Numbered from the stretch's first letter, positions 13,282 through 22,890 are shown. The stretch: DNA of 28,205 bases from DASTDH01 sp035601575 (GCA_035601575.1 DATNNZ010000257.1:1-28205), one strand, 5' to 3'. The notes: generated by a model not told the origin, from the sequence alone. Numbers and translations are program-made.

Positions 13282-16200
13282 CTAGTTCGGCTGGCCCTCT
13301 GCTTCGGGCCCGACGGCTAGCTGTGGGGAAGATTCACCCGAGGGAGAATGTCTCCCTCTTCTAACGATCATGAACACCGTTGGAACAAAGAACAATGTGG
13401 CTACGGTAGCGAAAATCAATCCTCCGATCACGGCTCGGCCCAGGGGAGCGTTTTGCTCGCCGCCTTCTCCTAAACCTAATGCCATTGGAATCATTCCAAT
13501 GATCATCGCCATCGCCGTCATGAGCACTGGTCGAAGCCGAGCGTAACCGGCCTCAAGCGCAGCGCGATAGGAGTCCTTATACTGTTCAAGCAGCTCATTG
13601 GCGAAAGTGACTACCAAAACGCTATTCGCCGTCGCTACTCCCATACACATGATCGCACCCATTAGAGCGGGCACACTCAAGGTGGTGCCCGTGGTGAAGA
13701 GCATCCAGACAATCCCGGCCAGCGCGCAGGGAAGAGCGGTGATGATGATGAATGGCTCCGTCCAGGATTGGAAATTCACCACCATCAACAGGTAGACCAG
13801 CACCATCGAGAATGCCAATCCGAGGTATAACCCGACAAAAGAATCGTGCATGGTGCTGACCTGTCCGCGGACATCGATGAAGCTGCCTCTAGGAAGATCC
13901 TTTTTCGACGCATCGACTAGCTTCTGTATCTGATCAGCGACGTATCCCAAGTCTTTACCATCGACGTTTCCATAGATATTGATTACCGGCGTAATGTTGT
14001 AGTGGTCGACGACCGGGGATGTCGTGCCGCGGGAAATCGTAGCGGCGTTCGCGAGAATTTGGGCTTGTCCAGTGTTGCTACCGCCCAGGATTGGTAGGTT
14101 CCGCAAAGAGTCCAGAGAATCCATGTCATACTGCGGTACTTGGGCGTTGACTTGATAGCTGACACGATTGGTCGGGTCGACCCAAAAGTTTGGCGAAGTC
14201 TGGTTCGATCCGGCCAGCGCACCCAGGACGCTGTTTGACACCGCTTGCGCGGTTACGCCAAGAACCGATGCCAAAGTGCGATCGATCGTGACATTTAGCT
14301 GAGGCGCATCATTCGGTTCCTGGATGCGGAAATCCACCGCGCCTGGAACGTGGCGAATCTGATCCATGAGCTTACTGGCAAACGCGAAGTTACCTGCTTT
14401 GTTCGCACCGGTAATTTGAATGTCGATCGGAGCCGACAACCCGAAGTTAAGAACTTGCGCAACGATATCAGCCGGCGGGAACCAGACACCGACGTCTGGA
14501 AAATCATGGTGCATGCGAGTTCGGATAACCTGGACAAATTTATTCGTTGGATCGTGGTTTTCGTTAAGCGAAACCAGGATGTCGCCGTCGGCCGGGCTCA
14601 TTGTTCCAGTGGTGTTGTAGGAGATATTAATGCCGCTGTAGGGAATTCCCAGATTATCGATAATGCCGTGTAACTGGTTGGCTGGGATAACCTGACGGAT
14701 CATCTGTTCGATTTGATCGATCGAGCGCGCGGTTTCTTCGATTCGCGTGCCAGACTTCACCCGAACGTGCATATCGAATTGTCCGGAATCGACCGAAGGG
14801 AAGAAATTCTGTCCAAGAAATGGAAACAAACCCATCGAGACCACGGTAAAGCCGAGTACCAAGGTAACGAGCTTCCCGGCGTTTCGGAGTCCAAAACTGA
14901 GCAGATCGCGATAGCCTTCTCTGAATTTTTCGAATTGATTATTGAACCATCGGTGAAAACGGGAGAACCAGGTAAAAAGCGCAAACGTCTTCCTCCCTTT
15001 GGCTTGGTGTGATTCTTCGCCGTGCTTTCTAATCCAGTACATAGCCAAGGTCGGAACGAGAGTTCGCGACAGGATGTAAGAGGCGATCATTGCAAAAATG
15101 ACTGCTTCAGCCAGCGGCGAGAACAGGTATTTGGCGACTCCCGAGAGGAAAAAAATCGGAATGAAAACGATACAGATGCACATCGTCGAGACCAACGCTG
15201 GGACGGCAATCTGAGCTGCCCCGTCCCGAATTGCGTCCAACGTCGGTTTACCTTCTGCTAGATGCCGGTCGATGTTTTCGATCGTTACCGTCGCGTCATC
15301 GACCAGAATCCCAACCGCTAAGGCGAGCCCGCCCAGCGTCATGATGTTAAGCGTCTGGCCGAGCGCACTCAACACCGCAATTGAAGAGAGAATTGCTAGA
15401 GGTATCGAGATGGCAATGATGAGAGTGCTTTTCCAATCACCCAAAAAAAGGAGAATCATGATTGCGGTGAGACACGCCGCGATCACGGTTTCGCGCACCA
15501 CACCGTCAATCGCGCCGGTAACAAAAATCGATTGATCCGATAGCGTTGAAATATCCAGCGCGGGCGGTAAGGTCTGTTTCAGTCGCGGGATTTTATCCTT
15601 GATTCCCTGCACAATATCCAAGGTCGACGCGCTGCCGGTTTTTTGTACCACCAGCATGGTGGATCGCGTTCCGTTGAAACGGACGATGTTGGTTTGTGGA
15701 ATGTTCCCGTTGAGAATGCGCGCCACATCTCGCATGTAAATTGTGGTGCCGTTCGCCAGAGTTTTAATCGGAATAGCGTTTAACTGCTCAAATGTGGGCG
15801 GGCTTGCGTTTACGCCGATTTGGTATTCGAAGCGACCGATTTTCTGAGTGCCGGAGGGCAAGATCAGGTTCTGCGCATTGATCGTGTTTACGACGTCGGC
15901 AGGCGTCAGGCCGTAGCCTTGTAAAGCCTTGTAGTCGAGGTCCACTTCCACGTACCTTTGCTTTCCTCCGTATGGGTAAGGAATGGCCGCGCCGGGAACT
16001 GTGATGAGCTGGGTCCGAACAAAGTTCAGCCCGTAGTCGTTGAGCTGTTGCTCGGATAAAGTTTTACTGCTCAGTCCCACGTTGATCACTGGCACGTTCG
16101 TGGCGCTGTAGCTAAGAACCAGCGGCGGGGTAATGCCATTCGGAAGCTGTTTGAGAACCGCCTGAGAAACTGAGGTGACCTGTGCTATTCCCGCCGGTAC

Positions 16201-16503
16201 GCTGGCGTTTGGTTGCAGGAAGATTTTGACTACCGCGATGCCGTTCAACGATTGCGACTCGATATGTTCAATGTTGTCGACGGTCGTCGTAAGAACGCGT
16301 TCGTAAGGCGAAGTGATATGCTGCTCGACCTCTTCGGGCGCCATACCGGTAAAGGTCCAGATTACCGAAATAACCGGGATATTGATTGATGGGAAAATGT
16401 CCTTCGGGGTGCTCAAGATGGAAAGAACACCGGCGATCAAAATGAAAATTGATAGAACGATGAAGGTGTAAGGGCGTCTTAATGCCAGGTTTACGATCCA
16501 CAT
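13282..16503 (-). CDS. RND efflux permease, AcrB-like, lacking the proton-relay lysine
   Basis: 1073 residues, the full length for the family. It starts MWIVNLALRRPYTF (first membrane helix) and has two large periplasmic loops and twelve membrane segments. The proton-relay aspartate pair is present in GILVDDATVTIENI, and the Arg of the LRPVLMT motif is kept. At the position of AcrB Lys940 (AcrB GLSAKNAILIVEFA) it reads GVATANSVLVVTFA, so alanine A959 replaces the lysine. The pump would export drugs, solvents or lipids using the proton (or other ion) gradient, working with the adaptors upstream and an outer-membrane channel not encoded in this window. The start has AGGAG about 11 bases upstream, and the gene lies 89 bases after adaptor 1. 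Confidence 0.93.
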   Translation of the reverse strand: MWIVNLALRRPYTFIVLSIFILIAGVLSILSTPKDIFPSINIPVISVIWTFTGMAPEEVEQHITSPYERVLTTTVDNIEHIESQSLNGIAVVKIFLQPNASVPAGIAQVTSVSQAVLKQLPNGITPPLVLSYSATNVPVINVGLSSKTLSEQQLNDYGLNFVRTQLITVPGAAIPYPYGGKQRYVEVDLDYKALQGYGLTPADVVNTINAQNLILPSGTQKIGRFEYQIGVNASPPTFEQLNAIPIKTLANGTTIYMRDVARILNGNIPQTNIVRFNGTRSTMLVVQKTGSASTLDIVQGIKDKIPRLKQTLPPALDISTLSDQSIFVTGAIDGVVRETVIAACLTAIMILLFLGDWKSTLIIAISIPLAILSSIAVLSALGQTLNIMTLGGLALAVGILVDDATVTIENIDRHLAEGKPTLDAIRDGAAQIAVPALVSTMCICIVFIPIFFLSGVAKYLFSPLAEAVIFAMIASYILSRTLVPTLAMYWIRKHGEESHQAKGRKTFALFTWFSRFHRWFNNQFEKFREGYRDLLSFGLRNAGKLVTLVLGFTVVSMGLFPFLGQNFFPSVDSGQFDMHVRVKSGTRIEETARSIDQIEQMIRQVIPANQLHGIIDNLGIPYSGINISYNTTGTMSPADGDILVSLNENHDPTNKFVQVIRTRMHHDFPDVGVWFPPADIVAQVLNFGLSAPIDIQITGANKAGNFAFASKLMDQIRHVPGAVDFRIQEPNDAPQLNVTIDRTLASVLGVTAQAVSNSVLGALAGSNQTSPNFWVDPTNRVSYQVNAQVPQYDMDSLDSLRNLPILGGSNTGQAQILANAATISRGTTSPVVDHYNITPVINIYGNVDGKDLGYVADQIQKLVDASKKDLPRGSFIDVRGQVSTMHDSFVGLYLGLAFSMVLVYLLMVVNFQSWTEPFIIITALPCALAGIVWMLFTTGTTLSVPALMGAIMCMGVATANSVLVVTFANELLEQYKDSYRAALEAGYARLRPVLMTAMAMIIGMIPMALGLGEGGEQNAPLGRAVIGGLIFATVATLFFVPTVFMIVRRGRHSPSGESSPQLAVGPEAEGQPN

Positions 16504-16592
16504 GCGATGGTTGCTCCTTTAAACTTGGGCTGGCCGCGCATCGCAGCTTCCCGCCGAAAATAACGTGATCATGATGTTGGGGTCAGTGCTAG

Positions 16593-17801
16593 CTACATCG
16601 ATTCTGACGTTGGGTTCGCTATCGTGACGACCGTCCCGGTTACCAGCCCAGACGAAGGATTGACGATGATCTGGTCCGATTCTGATAAGCCTTTGGAAAT
16701 CTCTAGCCTGTCTCCAAGGTCTCGATTGATACTAACTTTCCGAATTTCGACTTTCCCATCCGGATGAACCACGCCGACCGCGGGCGCTCCGGATTGGAAA
16801 AGCAACGTTCGCGGTGGGATCATAACGCCGCCGTTGTCAGTTTGGAGCTGCAATGTCACCTGAGCATATGAGCCCGGGAGAAGCTCCCCCGTTGGATTGG
16901 GTACGTCTAATTCCGTCAAAAGTCTTTTGGTGCTCGAATTGATGGCCCCGGCCGTGCCCACTACATGCCCCGGAAACGTTCGCCCTGGGTATTCGTTGAC
17001 CGCAAGCTCTGCTTCCTCGCCAACTTTCACCAACGATGAGAAGGCCTGTGGTACGACCACGTAAACTCGCAGAGGTGAATTTCGTGCCATCCGGAAAAGT
17101 TGAGTTCCTGAGCCCGACGGCACGAATGCTCCAATATCGGTATTCCGCGCCGTGACAATGCCGTCGAATGGAGCCCGAACGATTTTAAATGCTTCCAAAG
17201 CTTCCAAACGGTCAACTATGGCTTGGTCGACAATTACCGTGGACTGACTTCCCGCATAGTTGTCGGCCGCGGTATCGAAGTCCTGTGCAGCAATAACATT
17301 GGTTTTAAAGAGCGTTTGGTCCCGCGTGTAGGTTACTTCGGCTAGATTACGAGCGGCCTGTGCTACTTTGAGCTGAGCTTGGGCTTGCGCCAGTTGTTGA
17401 TCCACCTCGGGCGTATCGATCTCGGCCAGAACAGCACCGGCCTTGACCTTAGCGCCAATGTCAAAATACCACTTTTTCAGGTAGCCGCTGGTCTGAGCAA
17501 AGATCGGCGCGTCGGTATAAGGCATCGCCTGGCCGGGTAACTCAAGGTGTATCATCCCGACGGCCATCTCTGGATGGGTGACCTGCACAACCATCTGCGC
17601 AGCTTGGTTCGTGCGGTGCTGAAGCTGCGTTGTCCAGGTGTTGCGCGTGTAAACGCCGAGCGTGGCGACGCCGATAAATAGCGCTCCTGCGGCGAGAAAG
17701 AAGAACCGGAGTTTTCGCCGGTTCTTTTCTTTAGGCTTGAGCGAGGGGCGAGACGAAGCTTCAGTCGCTTTCGAAGTGTTCTGACTTACCGATTCTACCA
17801 T
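16593..17801 (-). CDS. RND periplasmic adaptor, copy 1
   Basis: 402 residues. One N-terminal membrane helix (about 30-50), lipoyl halves (YTDAPIFAQTSGYLKKWYFD; VKAGAVLAEIDTPEVD; IVRAPFDGIVTARNTDIGAF), a short coiled-coil hairpin (about 135-195), and beta-barrel and membrane-proximal domains ending in VVTIANP. It connects the RND permease to an outer-membrane duct. It lies 89 bases before the permease and has its own element (copy D) upstream, so it can be transcribed separately from adaptor 2. Confidence 0.92.
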   Translation of the reverse strand: MVESVSQNTSKATEASSRPSLKPKEKNRRKLRFFFLAAGALFIGVATLGVYTRNTWTTQLQHRTNQAAQMVVQVTHPEMAVGMIHLELPGQAMPYTDAPIFAQTSGYLKKWYFDIGAKVKAGAVLAEIDTPEVDQQLAQAQAQLKVAQAARNLAEVTYTRDQTLFKTNVIAAQDFDTAADNYAGSQSTVIVDQAIVDRLEALEAFKIVRAPFDGIVTARNTDIGAFVPSGSGTQLFRMARNSPLRVYVVVPQAFSSLVKVGEEAELAVNEYPGRTFPGHVVGTAGAINSSTKRLLTELDVPNPTGELLPGSYAQVTLQLQTDNGGVMIPPRTLLFQSGAPAVGVVHPDGKVEIRKVSINRDLGDRLEISKGLSESDQIIVNPSSGLVTGTVVTIANPTSESM

Positions 17802-17910
17802 CTAAGTTAATCTCCACTTTACAGCCAGTTCAGATCCTTTCCGAACCGCCGCTCGGTCGCCGACCCATCTTGCGGTCGTCCGATTTACTAACATCTTTTG
17901 CGCTTATATG

Positions 17911-17951
17911 CTTTTACCGGAACGAGCGCTTTTATCCCACCCGAATGAGCT
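17911..17951 (-). promoter_or_regulatory. Repeated promoter element, copy D (upstream of adaptor 1)
   Basis: Minus-strand reading: GCTC-ATTC-GGGT, 12 bases, CTCGTT, 6 bases, AAAG (ATAG in most copies). It lies in the 207-base gap between the two adaptors, 109 bases before the start at 17801. Confidence 0.7.
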
Positions 17952-18008
17952 ACCCTGTATTCCTCGCTAATTCTGATATAAGTGAGCAACGGTTTACCGG
18001 GTGGCGGG

Positions 18009-19244
18009 TCAGTACTGGCCATGTGGCGCCGGAGTGGTTAGGGAATGTGCCGTACGTGGCGGCTGATTTGGTTCGATCACACTGACTTTCATGCCATTGG
18101 CTAACCCATCTGAAGGGTTCACTATTACCTGGTCCGAATCAGACAACCCCTGGGAAATTTCTACTTTGTCACCCAGATTAAGATAGATTGTGACCTTCCG
18201 GATCTCTACCTTTCCGTCGGGGTGAACTACCCCGACGGTTGCCCCTTCCCTTTGGAAGAGCCACGCATTGGATGGGATCGTGACCAAGCCTCTGTCACCG
18301 TTGAGTCTCAAGCTCACTTCGGCATAGGCGCCCGGAAGCAGTTCACCGGTTTCGTTGGGAATTTGTAGTTCGGTTTGCAAAGAACGGGCGATTGGATCGA
18401 CTGCACCGGCCGCATTGGTGACGTGGGCCGGGAATGTTCGGCCAGGGAATTCAGGCACGGTGAGATCTCCCTCGACTCCGATTTTTACTAGCTGCGCTGA
18501 CTCTTGCGGCACGTTAACATAAATGCGCAATGGCGAAGTCCGCGCTACGCGAAAGAGCTGAGTGCCGGAACCCGCGGCAACGAATGCCCCGATATCGATA
18601 TCTCTCGCTGTGACGATGCCATCGAATGGTGCGCGCACGAGCTTAAACGCTTCGAGGGCATTGAGCCGGTCAAGATTAGCCTCGTCCGCCGCTACCGTTG
18701 CCTGGTTTTCGTAATAGGTATCAGCCGCCGTATCAAGATCCTGTGGAGCAATAACCCTCTGATTAAAAAGGTCCTGATTACGTTGATAGGTGACTTGAGA
18801 CAGCTGGAGCGCTGACTGGGCGACCTGGAGTTGGGCCTTGGCCTGGGCCAGCTCTTGATCAACCTCTGGTGTGTCAATCTCAGCCAGTATATCATTGGCC
18901 TTTACCTTAGCCCCAATATCAAAATGCCACGCTTTCAGATACCCGCTCGTCTGGGCGAAAATTGGTGCGTCGGTATAGGCTTGCAGCTGCCCGGGCAAAT
19001 CCAGGATGACGGTCGAGGATACCTTCTGCGGATGGACGACACTCACTGTCATCTCTGTTCGAGCCGGCGAAGTCGGCCGAAGGACTTGGGCGTGGGGAGG
19101 GCCCAGCTGACGGGAAAGAAGGGCAATTGCAATACACGCAATGGCTCCAGCAACAAAGAAAAATATGATGCCTCTCTTCCTGCTTTTCTTCGGAGTAGAT
19201 ATGCGTTCCTCAGTTTCCCTTACGTCTAAGTTGCCTACGGTCAT
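18009..19244 (-). CDS. RND periplasmic adaptor, copy 2 (tandem paralogue)
   Basis: 411 residues from the ATG at 19244 (MTVGNLDVRETEER). A TTG at 19310 would add 22 residues but gives a poorer start. The layout is the same as adaptor 1, with near-identical blocks (YTDAPIFAQTSGYLKAWHFD, IDTPEVDQELAQA, VRAPFDGIVTARDIDIGAF, GVVHPDGKVEIRKV), so the pair is a tandem duplication. It ends 207 bases before adaptor 1. RND pumps with two non-identical adaptors may use mixed adaptor rings; that is inference here. Element copy C lies 264 bases upstream. Confidence 0.9.
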   Translation of the reverse strand: MTVGNLDVRETEERISTPKKSRKRGIIFFFVAGAIACIAIALLSRQLGPPHAQVLRPTSPARTEMTVSVVHPQKVSSTVILDLPGQLQAYTDAPIFAQTSGYLKAWHFDIGAKVKANDILAEIDTPEVDQELAQAKAQLQVAQSALQLSQVTYQRNQDLFNQRVIAPQDLDTAADTYYENQATVAADEANLDRLNALEAFKLVRAPFDGIVTARDIDIGAFVAAGSGTQLFRVARTSPLRIYVNVPQESAQLVKIGVEGDLTVPEFPGRTFPAHVTNAAGAVDPIARSLQTELQIPNETGELLPGAYAEVSLRLNGDRGLVTIPSNAWLFQREGATVGVVHPDGKVEIRKVTIYLNLGDKVEISQGLSDSDQVIVNPSDGLANGMKVSVIEPNQPPRTAHSLTTPAPHGQY

Positions 19245-19508
19245 GTTTATGGCTTCTCTGTCTGAATCGGCAGATAAACCGGTTGTTGCGGAATCACTCT
19301 GTTTCTCCAAAAGCTTGCCAAGGACCTCTGCATCACGATGTTAGTAGGGTTCGAGATCGAAGAATAAATGTCGCTGCTCTCTTGTAACACTCGGATTTTT
19401 CGCCCCCGGCTCCTCCCAAATTGTATTCCCTGTCTCGGCACAGGAATCGGAACATCCATCCCACTTTCTGACTCTGGCGATGAGTTTAGTATTAGTTGAC
19501 CCGCATCG

Positions 19509-19548
19509 CTATTGACAGAAGGAGTGCTTTATCGCTACCCGAATGGGT
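19509..19548 (-). promoter_or_regulatory. Repeated promoter element, copy C (upstream of adaptor 2)
   Basis: Minus-strand reading: ACCC-ATTC-GGGT inverted repeat, 12 bases, CTCCTT, 6 bases, ATAG. It matches copy B over most of its length. Its distance to the start (264 bases) is the largest of the set, leaving a long leader. Confidence 0.75.
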
Positions 19549-19552
19549 CATG

Positions 19553-19914
19553 CCTTCACTGCTCGAAGGACAAAGCACCAGGGCGAAAGAGAGGTGACTC
19601 ACGTACGCCGACTTGTCCGACAGAGGAGAATCCTCGCAAAAAAACAAGAATCGGAACCGGTGTAGTACAGAGGTCTCGGAGAGGAGATCGATCCAGGGTA
19701 AGCGCTAAGTATTAAGCAGTGTGCGGCACTCAACGAGAGGTAAGAGACGGTTGGTAAGAGGCGAAAACGCACCCAAAATTGCTAAGGCGACGCCTCGACT
19801 GATCTTGGCATGATCGTTTCGGTGCGTTTTTCGCCTATAACCGGTCAATCACCTTTCGCTCTAGACCCGTTTTCTACTCCGAAATGCGTGGTTTGTGGCA
19901 TAATGACCTCGAGG
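19553..19914. other. Non-coding stretch between adaptor-2 promoter and kinase stop
   Basis: No gene is supported. It holds the long inverted repeat at 19759-19836 and several short GAGAGG repeats. An open frame on the plus strand (from 19512) only overlaps the promoter element. Confidence 0.5.
19759..19836. terminator. Long inverted repeat, likely transcription end of the kinase operon
   Basis: AGGCGAAAACGCACC (19759-19773) pairs with GGTGCGTTTTTCGCCT (19821-19836), about 15 pairs with one bulged base and a 47-base loop that itself holds AGGCG-A-CGCCT. It lies 80 bases beyond the kinase stop. Adjacent A or T runs are inside the stem, not after it, so a classical terminator is uncertain. Confidence 0.45.
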
Positions 19915-21945
19915 TTACGAACTGATTGGTAACCGAACGATGATGCTGGTGCCACGACCGGCTGCCGTTCGAATGTCTAGTTCGGCGCCAAGACTTTTGA
20001 CCCGGTTTCGCATGTTGCCAAGTCCTAATCCTTCTCCGTTTTCCATGCGAGTGTTGTCGATCCCGGAACCATTGTCTCTAATTTCGAGGACAAGATTCTG
20101 GGAATCCAATCGGAGATTAACACTGATGACAGTCGGCTTAGCGTGGCGAAGCGCGTTACTAATCGCTTCTTGAGCAATGCGGAGAAAATCGTGTTGGACG
20201 TGATGCGGCAAGCTTTCCTTGCGTATGCCGTTTGATCGAAAATTACAGCGTAACCGGCCCGGGATATTCGAACGTTCGACCAACATTTGCAGGGCTTCGA
20301 TTAATCCTGACTCTTCTATGACATCCGATCGCAGGCTGAGCGCGGAACGCCGCGCCTCGGCTAAGCCGAAGCGCGCCAGATCGTTTGCTCGTTCGATATA
20401 GCCAAGGCTACTGTCGTCCATGGCCCTCGTTTGGATGACCTCCTGGGCGGCGAACAACTGCATGGAGATCCCGGCAAAACTCTGCGCGAGTGAATCGTGA
20501 ATCTCTCCGGCCAATCGATTGCGTTCCTCTAAGACGGCAGATTGTCGAGCAGTTTTAGCTAATCGGGTAAGGTGAATAGCTAGGCTGGCTTGAGTGGCTA
20601 ACGCTCGCGCGATTTCGAGCTCCTCCGAGGTAAAATCACGTTCCTGGAGAAAATAGAACGCTAACAAACCGTGCATCTGGCTGCCCGAGATCAGCGGAAT
20701 AATTAGTCCCGTCCTTATCTCAAGTCCAAGCAGATAATCGCGCAGGCCCTCCGGTGTCGGGGAGTGCGGATCGAGCAGACGGGTGACCGTTGTTGGCTGA
20801 GCCCGGTAAGTAGCGAGATGTTGTTCGTCGAGTGACATGGACCGCCACCTTTCCGGAAATCCTGCCTCGATCGGCGACAGCACGCGATCTTCTTGAAAAA
20901 CGAGTTCCACCGTCAGTGTGTTTTGCTCCACATTAAGCATTCGCAAAGTGGAGAAGACGGCACCCAATTGCCGCGTGACGGCGGCCATTACCTGCCCCAG
21001 AAAGTCATCCAGTTCAGGGACCTGCGCGAGCGTATCCAGACATCCGCGAAGTGCTTCGTTTGCTTTGGCTAACTGGGCTATCCGTCGCTGTTCGCTTACT
21101 CGCAGCGCCTCCTGTGCCTGCTTTCGCTCACTGATCTGGATCCGCAATTCTTCGTTAGTCCGACTTAACTCAACATTGAGACTTTTGACCTCTGCTAAAG
21201 CCCGTTCCAGAGCGGCCGTTGACCGGTGTTGTTCGGTCACGTCCATGACGGTGCCAACGTATTCGACGAGATCGCCGGACTCGTTCACAACGGGACGACC
21301 AATCGTGTGGACGTACTTTATTGATGCGTCGGGCAGAGCGATCCGATGATCGAACTCCCAAACTTTTCTTTCGCGAACGGCTTGGTCAAAGCTCTTTTCG
21401 AAGGAATCGAGGTCCTCGGGATGGATTCGTTGTCGAGACACTTGGTAGGAAACCGGCCGGTCCCGCGGATCGAAGCCGTAGATACGAAAATGTCCTGCCG
21501 ACCAATAGGCGTTATCATGGTTCGAAACGCTCCACGTCCAGCTGCCGGTACGGCTCAATCTTTCTCCTTCCGCCAAGCGAGCCTCGCTGTGACGCAAATC
21601 CCGAAACGACTTGCGTACCCGGGATAGCAGGCCAGTGACGACTAACGCCGTGGTTAAATAGGCAACCAGTGCTGCCACGTCCAGACTCTCGGCCAACGTT
21701 ATTCGCAATATCGGTTTAACAAAGAAGTAGTCCAAACATAAAATGGCAACGATCGACGCAAGAATTGCCGGAATGAAGCGGCCCTGGAGGGATACCAGGA
21801 CGATGACGACCATATAGAGAAGGGCCGCCACCGAGGGAAGAGCATGGAATCGCCAGCAAACCGCGGTCACTAAGGCCAGAACAGCGGTGCTTAGGAACCA
21901 GAGCGCCGCCGAGCGCCAAAATGCATTGATCTGGCTATGCTTCAT
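19915..21945 (-). CDS. Sensor histidine kinase: DUF4118, PAS, GAF, HisKA_3 and ATPase domains
   Basis: 676 residues from the ATG at 21945 (MKHSQINAFW). A TTG at 22050 adds 35 residues that fall in a kinase scar, so I reject it. Order: KdpD-like four-helix membrane block (about 10-110, with PSVAALLYMVVIVLVSLQGR), a PAS_3 fold (WSAGHFRIYGFDP, RIHPEDLDSFEKS, GRPVVNESGDLVEYVGTVMD), a coiled coil, a GAF domain (about 310-460, with LEIRTGLIIPLISGSQMHGL), the NarX-type phospho-acceptor box (EERNRLAGEIHDSLAQSFAG, H483) and an HATPase domain (LRIAQEAISNALRH; DNGSGI; GLGLGNM). It likely phosphorylates the regulator encoded just upstream and perhaps RR1. The signal is unknown. Confidence 0.92.
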   Translation of the reverse strand: MKHSQINAFWRSAALWFLSTAVLALVTAVCWRFHALPSVAALLYMVVIVLVSLQGRFIPAILASIVAILCLDYFFVKPILRITLAESLDVAALVAYLTTALVVTGLLSRVRKSFRDLRHSEARLAEGERLSRTGSWTWSVSNHDNAYWSAGHFRIYGFDPRDRPVSYQVSRQRIHPEDLDSFEKSFDQAVRERKVWEFDHRIALPDASIKYVHTIGRPVVNESGDLVEYVGTVMDVTEQHRSTAALERALAEVKSLNVELSRTNEELRIQISERKQAQEALRVSEQRRIAQLAKANEALRGCLDTLAQVPELDDFLGQVMAAVTRQLGAVFSTLRMLNVEQNTLTVELVFQEDRVLSPIEAGFPERWRSMSLDEQHLATYRAQPTTVTRLLDPHSPTPEGLRDYLLGLEIRTGLIIPLISGSQMHGLLAFYFLQERDFTSEELEIARALATQASLAIHLTRLAKTARQSAVLEERNRLAGEIHDSLAQSFAGISMQLFAAQEVIQTRAMDDSSLGYIERANDLARFGLAEARRSALSLRSDVIEESGLIEALQMLVERSNIPGRLRCNFRSNGIRKESLPHHVQHDFLRIAQEAISNALRHAKPTVISVNLRLDSQNLVLEIRDNGSGIDNTRMENGEGLGLGNMRNRVKSLGAELDIRTAAGRGTSIIVRLPISS

Positions 21946-21961
21946 TGGGAACGGTTCGATA

Positions 21962-22015
21962 TCACGAGCTTTTCGGCAAGTGAACGATGATACTGGCGCC
22001 CCGCCCGGCAGCTCG
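21962..22015 (-). pseudogene. C-terminal scar of a second histidine kinase
   Basis: Between the regulator and kinase genes, one minus-strand frame reads RAAGRGASIIVHLPKSS and then TGA. The last residues of the intact kinase are TAAGRGTSIIVRLPISS and then TAA, so 13 of 16 aligned residues agree and the DNA is clearly related. The frame does not continue into kinase sequence upstream, because the regulator ends at 22056. It is best explained as the tail of a lost or replaced kinase gene. Confidence 0.75.
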
Positions 22016-22055
22016 CCGTCGCTTCGACCTCGAGCGATATCGGCAGCCAAACCGA

Positions 22056-22697
22056 CTAAGGCGTTTTGATCAGTCCGCGTTCATGAGCGATCGCAATTGC
22101 CTCCGTTCGACCGAAAGCGTTCAGCTTTTTCAAAACAGATTTTACGTGGTTCTTTACCGTGTATTCGCTGATGTAGAGTTGTTGTCCAATCTCTTTGTTG
22201 CTTTTACCGAGCGCCATCTGGTCGAGGACTTGAAGCTCACGCTCGGATAGTTCGAGGTGAGTCAGAGAGTCTGCCAGTTTTGCGGCAACTTCGTCGGGAA
22301 GCGAAGATTTCCCGGCGAAAACCTCGCGAATGGTATTCCAAATTTGCCGTGGCTCCGTTCCCTTCAAGATGTAGCCTTTAACTCCTGCTGTCAGTGAGCG
22401 CCGAAGATCCTCCGTTTTCTCAGAAGAGGTCAGCACAACGACCCGGGGTCGAGGCGCTCTTGACATGAGTTCGGTCACAACCTCAAGGCCATTTTTTTTT
22501 GGCATCCGGAGGTCCAGAATCAGGATGTCGGGCGAAAGTTGGTCATAGAGCCGACAAGCTTCCTCGCCATCGCTGGCTTCACCTATCACGGTCATATCCT
22601 TTTGCAGCGAAAGAATTGTCGTTAGGCCTTCGCGAAAAATCGGATGATCATCCGCAATTAGGACTCGGATTTTCGGATCAGTAACAGAAGAGGTCAT
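22056..22697 (-). CDS. NarL/FixJ-type response regulator (RR2), partner of the kinase
   Basis: 213 residues. Receiver: IADDH acidic pair, phospho-acceptor D62 (LILDLRMPKKNG), LTSSEKTED switch and GYILKG lysine. LuxR HTH: LSERELQVLDQMALGKSNKE, then ISEYTVKNHVKSVLKKL. It is about 60% like RR1 by eye, with the same domain layout and matching recognition-helix region (ISE-TVK-HVK). It is the first gene of a two-gene operon with the kinase. Element copy K lies 193 bases upstream, which would make the operon a member of its own putative regulon. Confidence 0.93.
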   Translation of the reverse strand: MTSSVTDPKIRVLIADDHPIFREGLTTILSLQKDMTVIGEASDGEEACRLYDQLSPDILILDLRMPKKNGLEVVTELMSRAPRPRVVVLTSSEKTEDLRRSLTAGVKGYILKGTEPRQIWNTIREVFAGKSSLPDEVAAKLADSLTHLELSERELQVLDQMALGKSNKEIGQQLYISEYTVKNHVKSVLKKLNAFGRTEAIAIAHERGLIKTP

Positions 22698-22890
22698 GAT
22701 TTGATCGGTAAGCGAACGGAGATGCGGTCGGATCGGGTCGGACTTTGAGCGTCTAATTAGCCGACGGCTTAGTCCGTCCCTGTGCCCGCCGCGGCGGAGC
22801 AGGACGCAATCGCAGCGTTTTCTGGCAGTTGCGGTTCGATCATTTATCGGCGTTCCAGCCGTTAATGTAGCAGGTTGCTGAATTTCCTCT

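Noticed and set aside
19512..19715. 67-residue plus-strand frame
   Set aside because: It begins inside element C and has no protein-like features.
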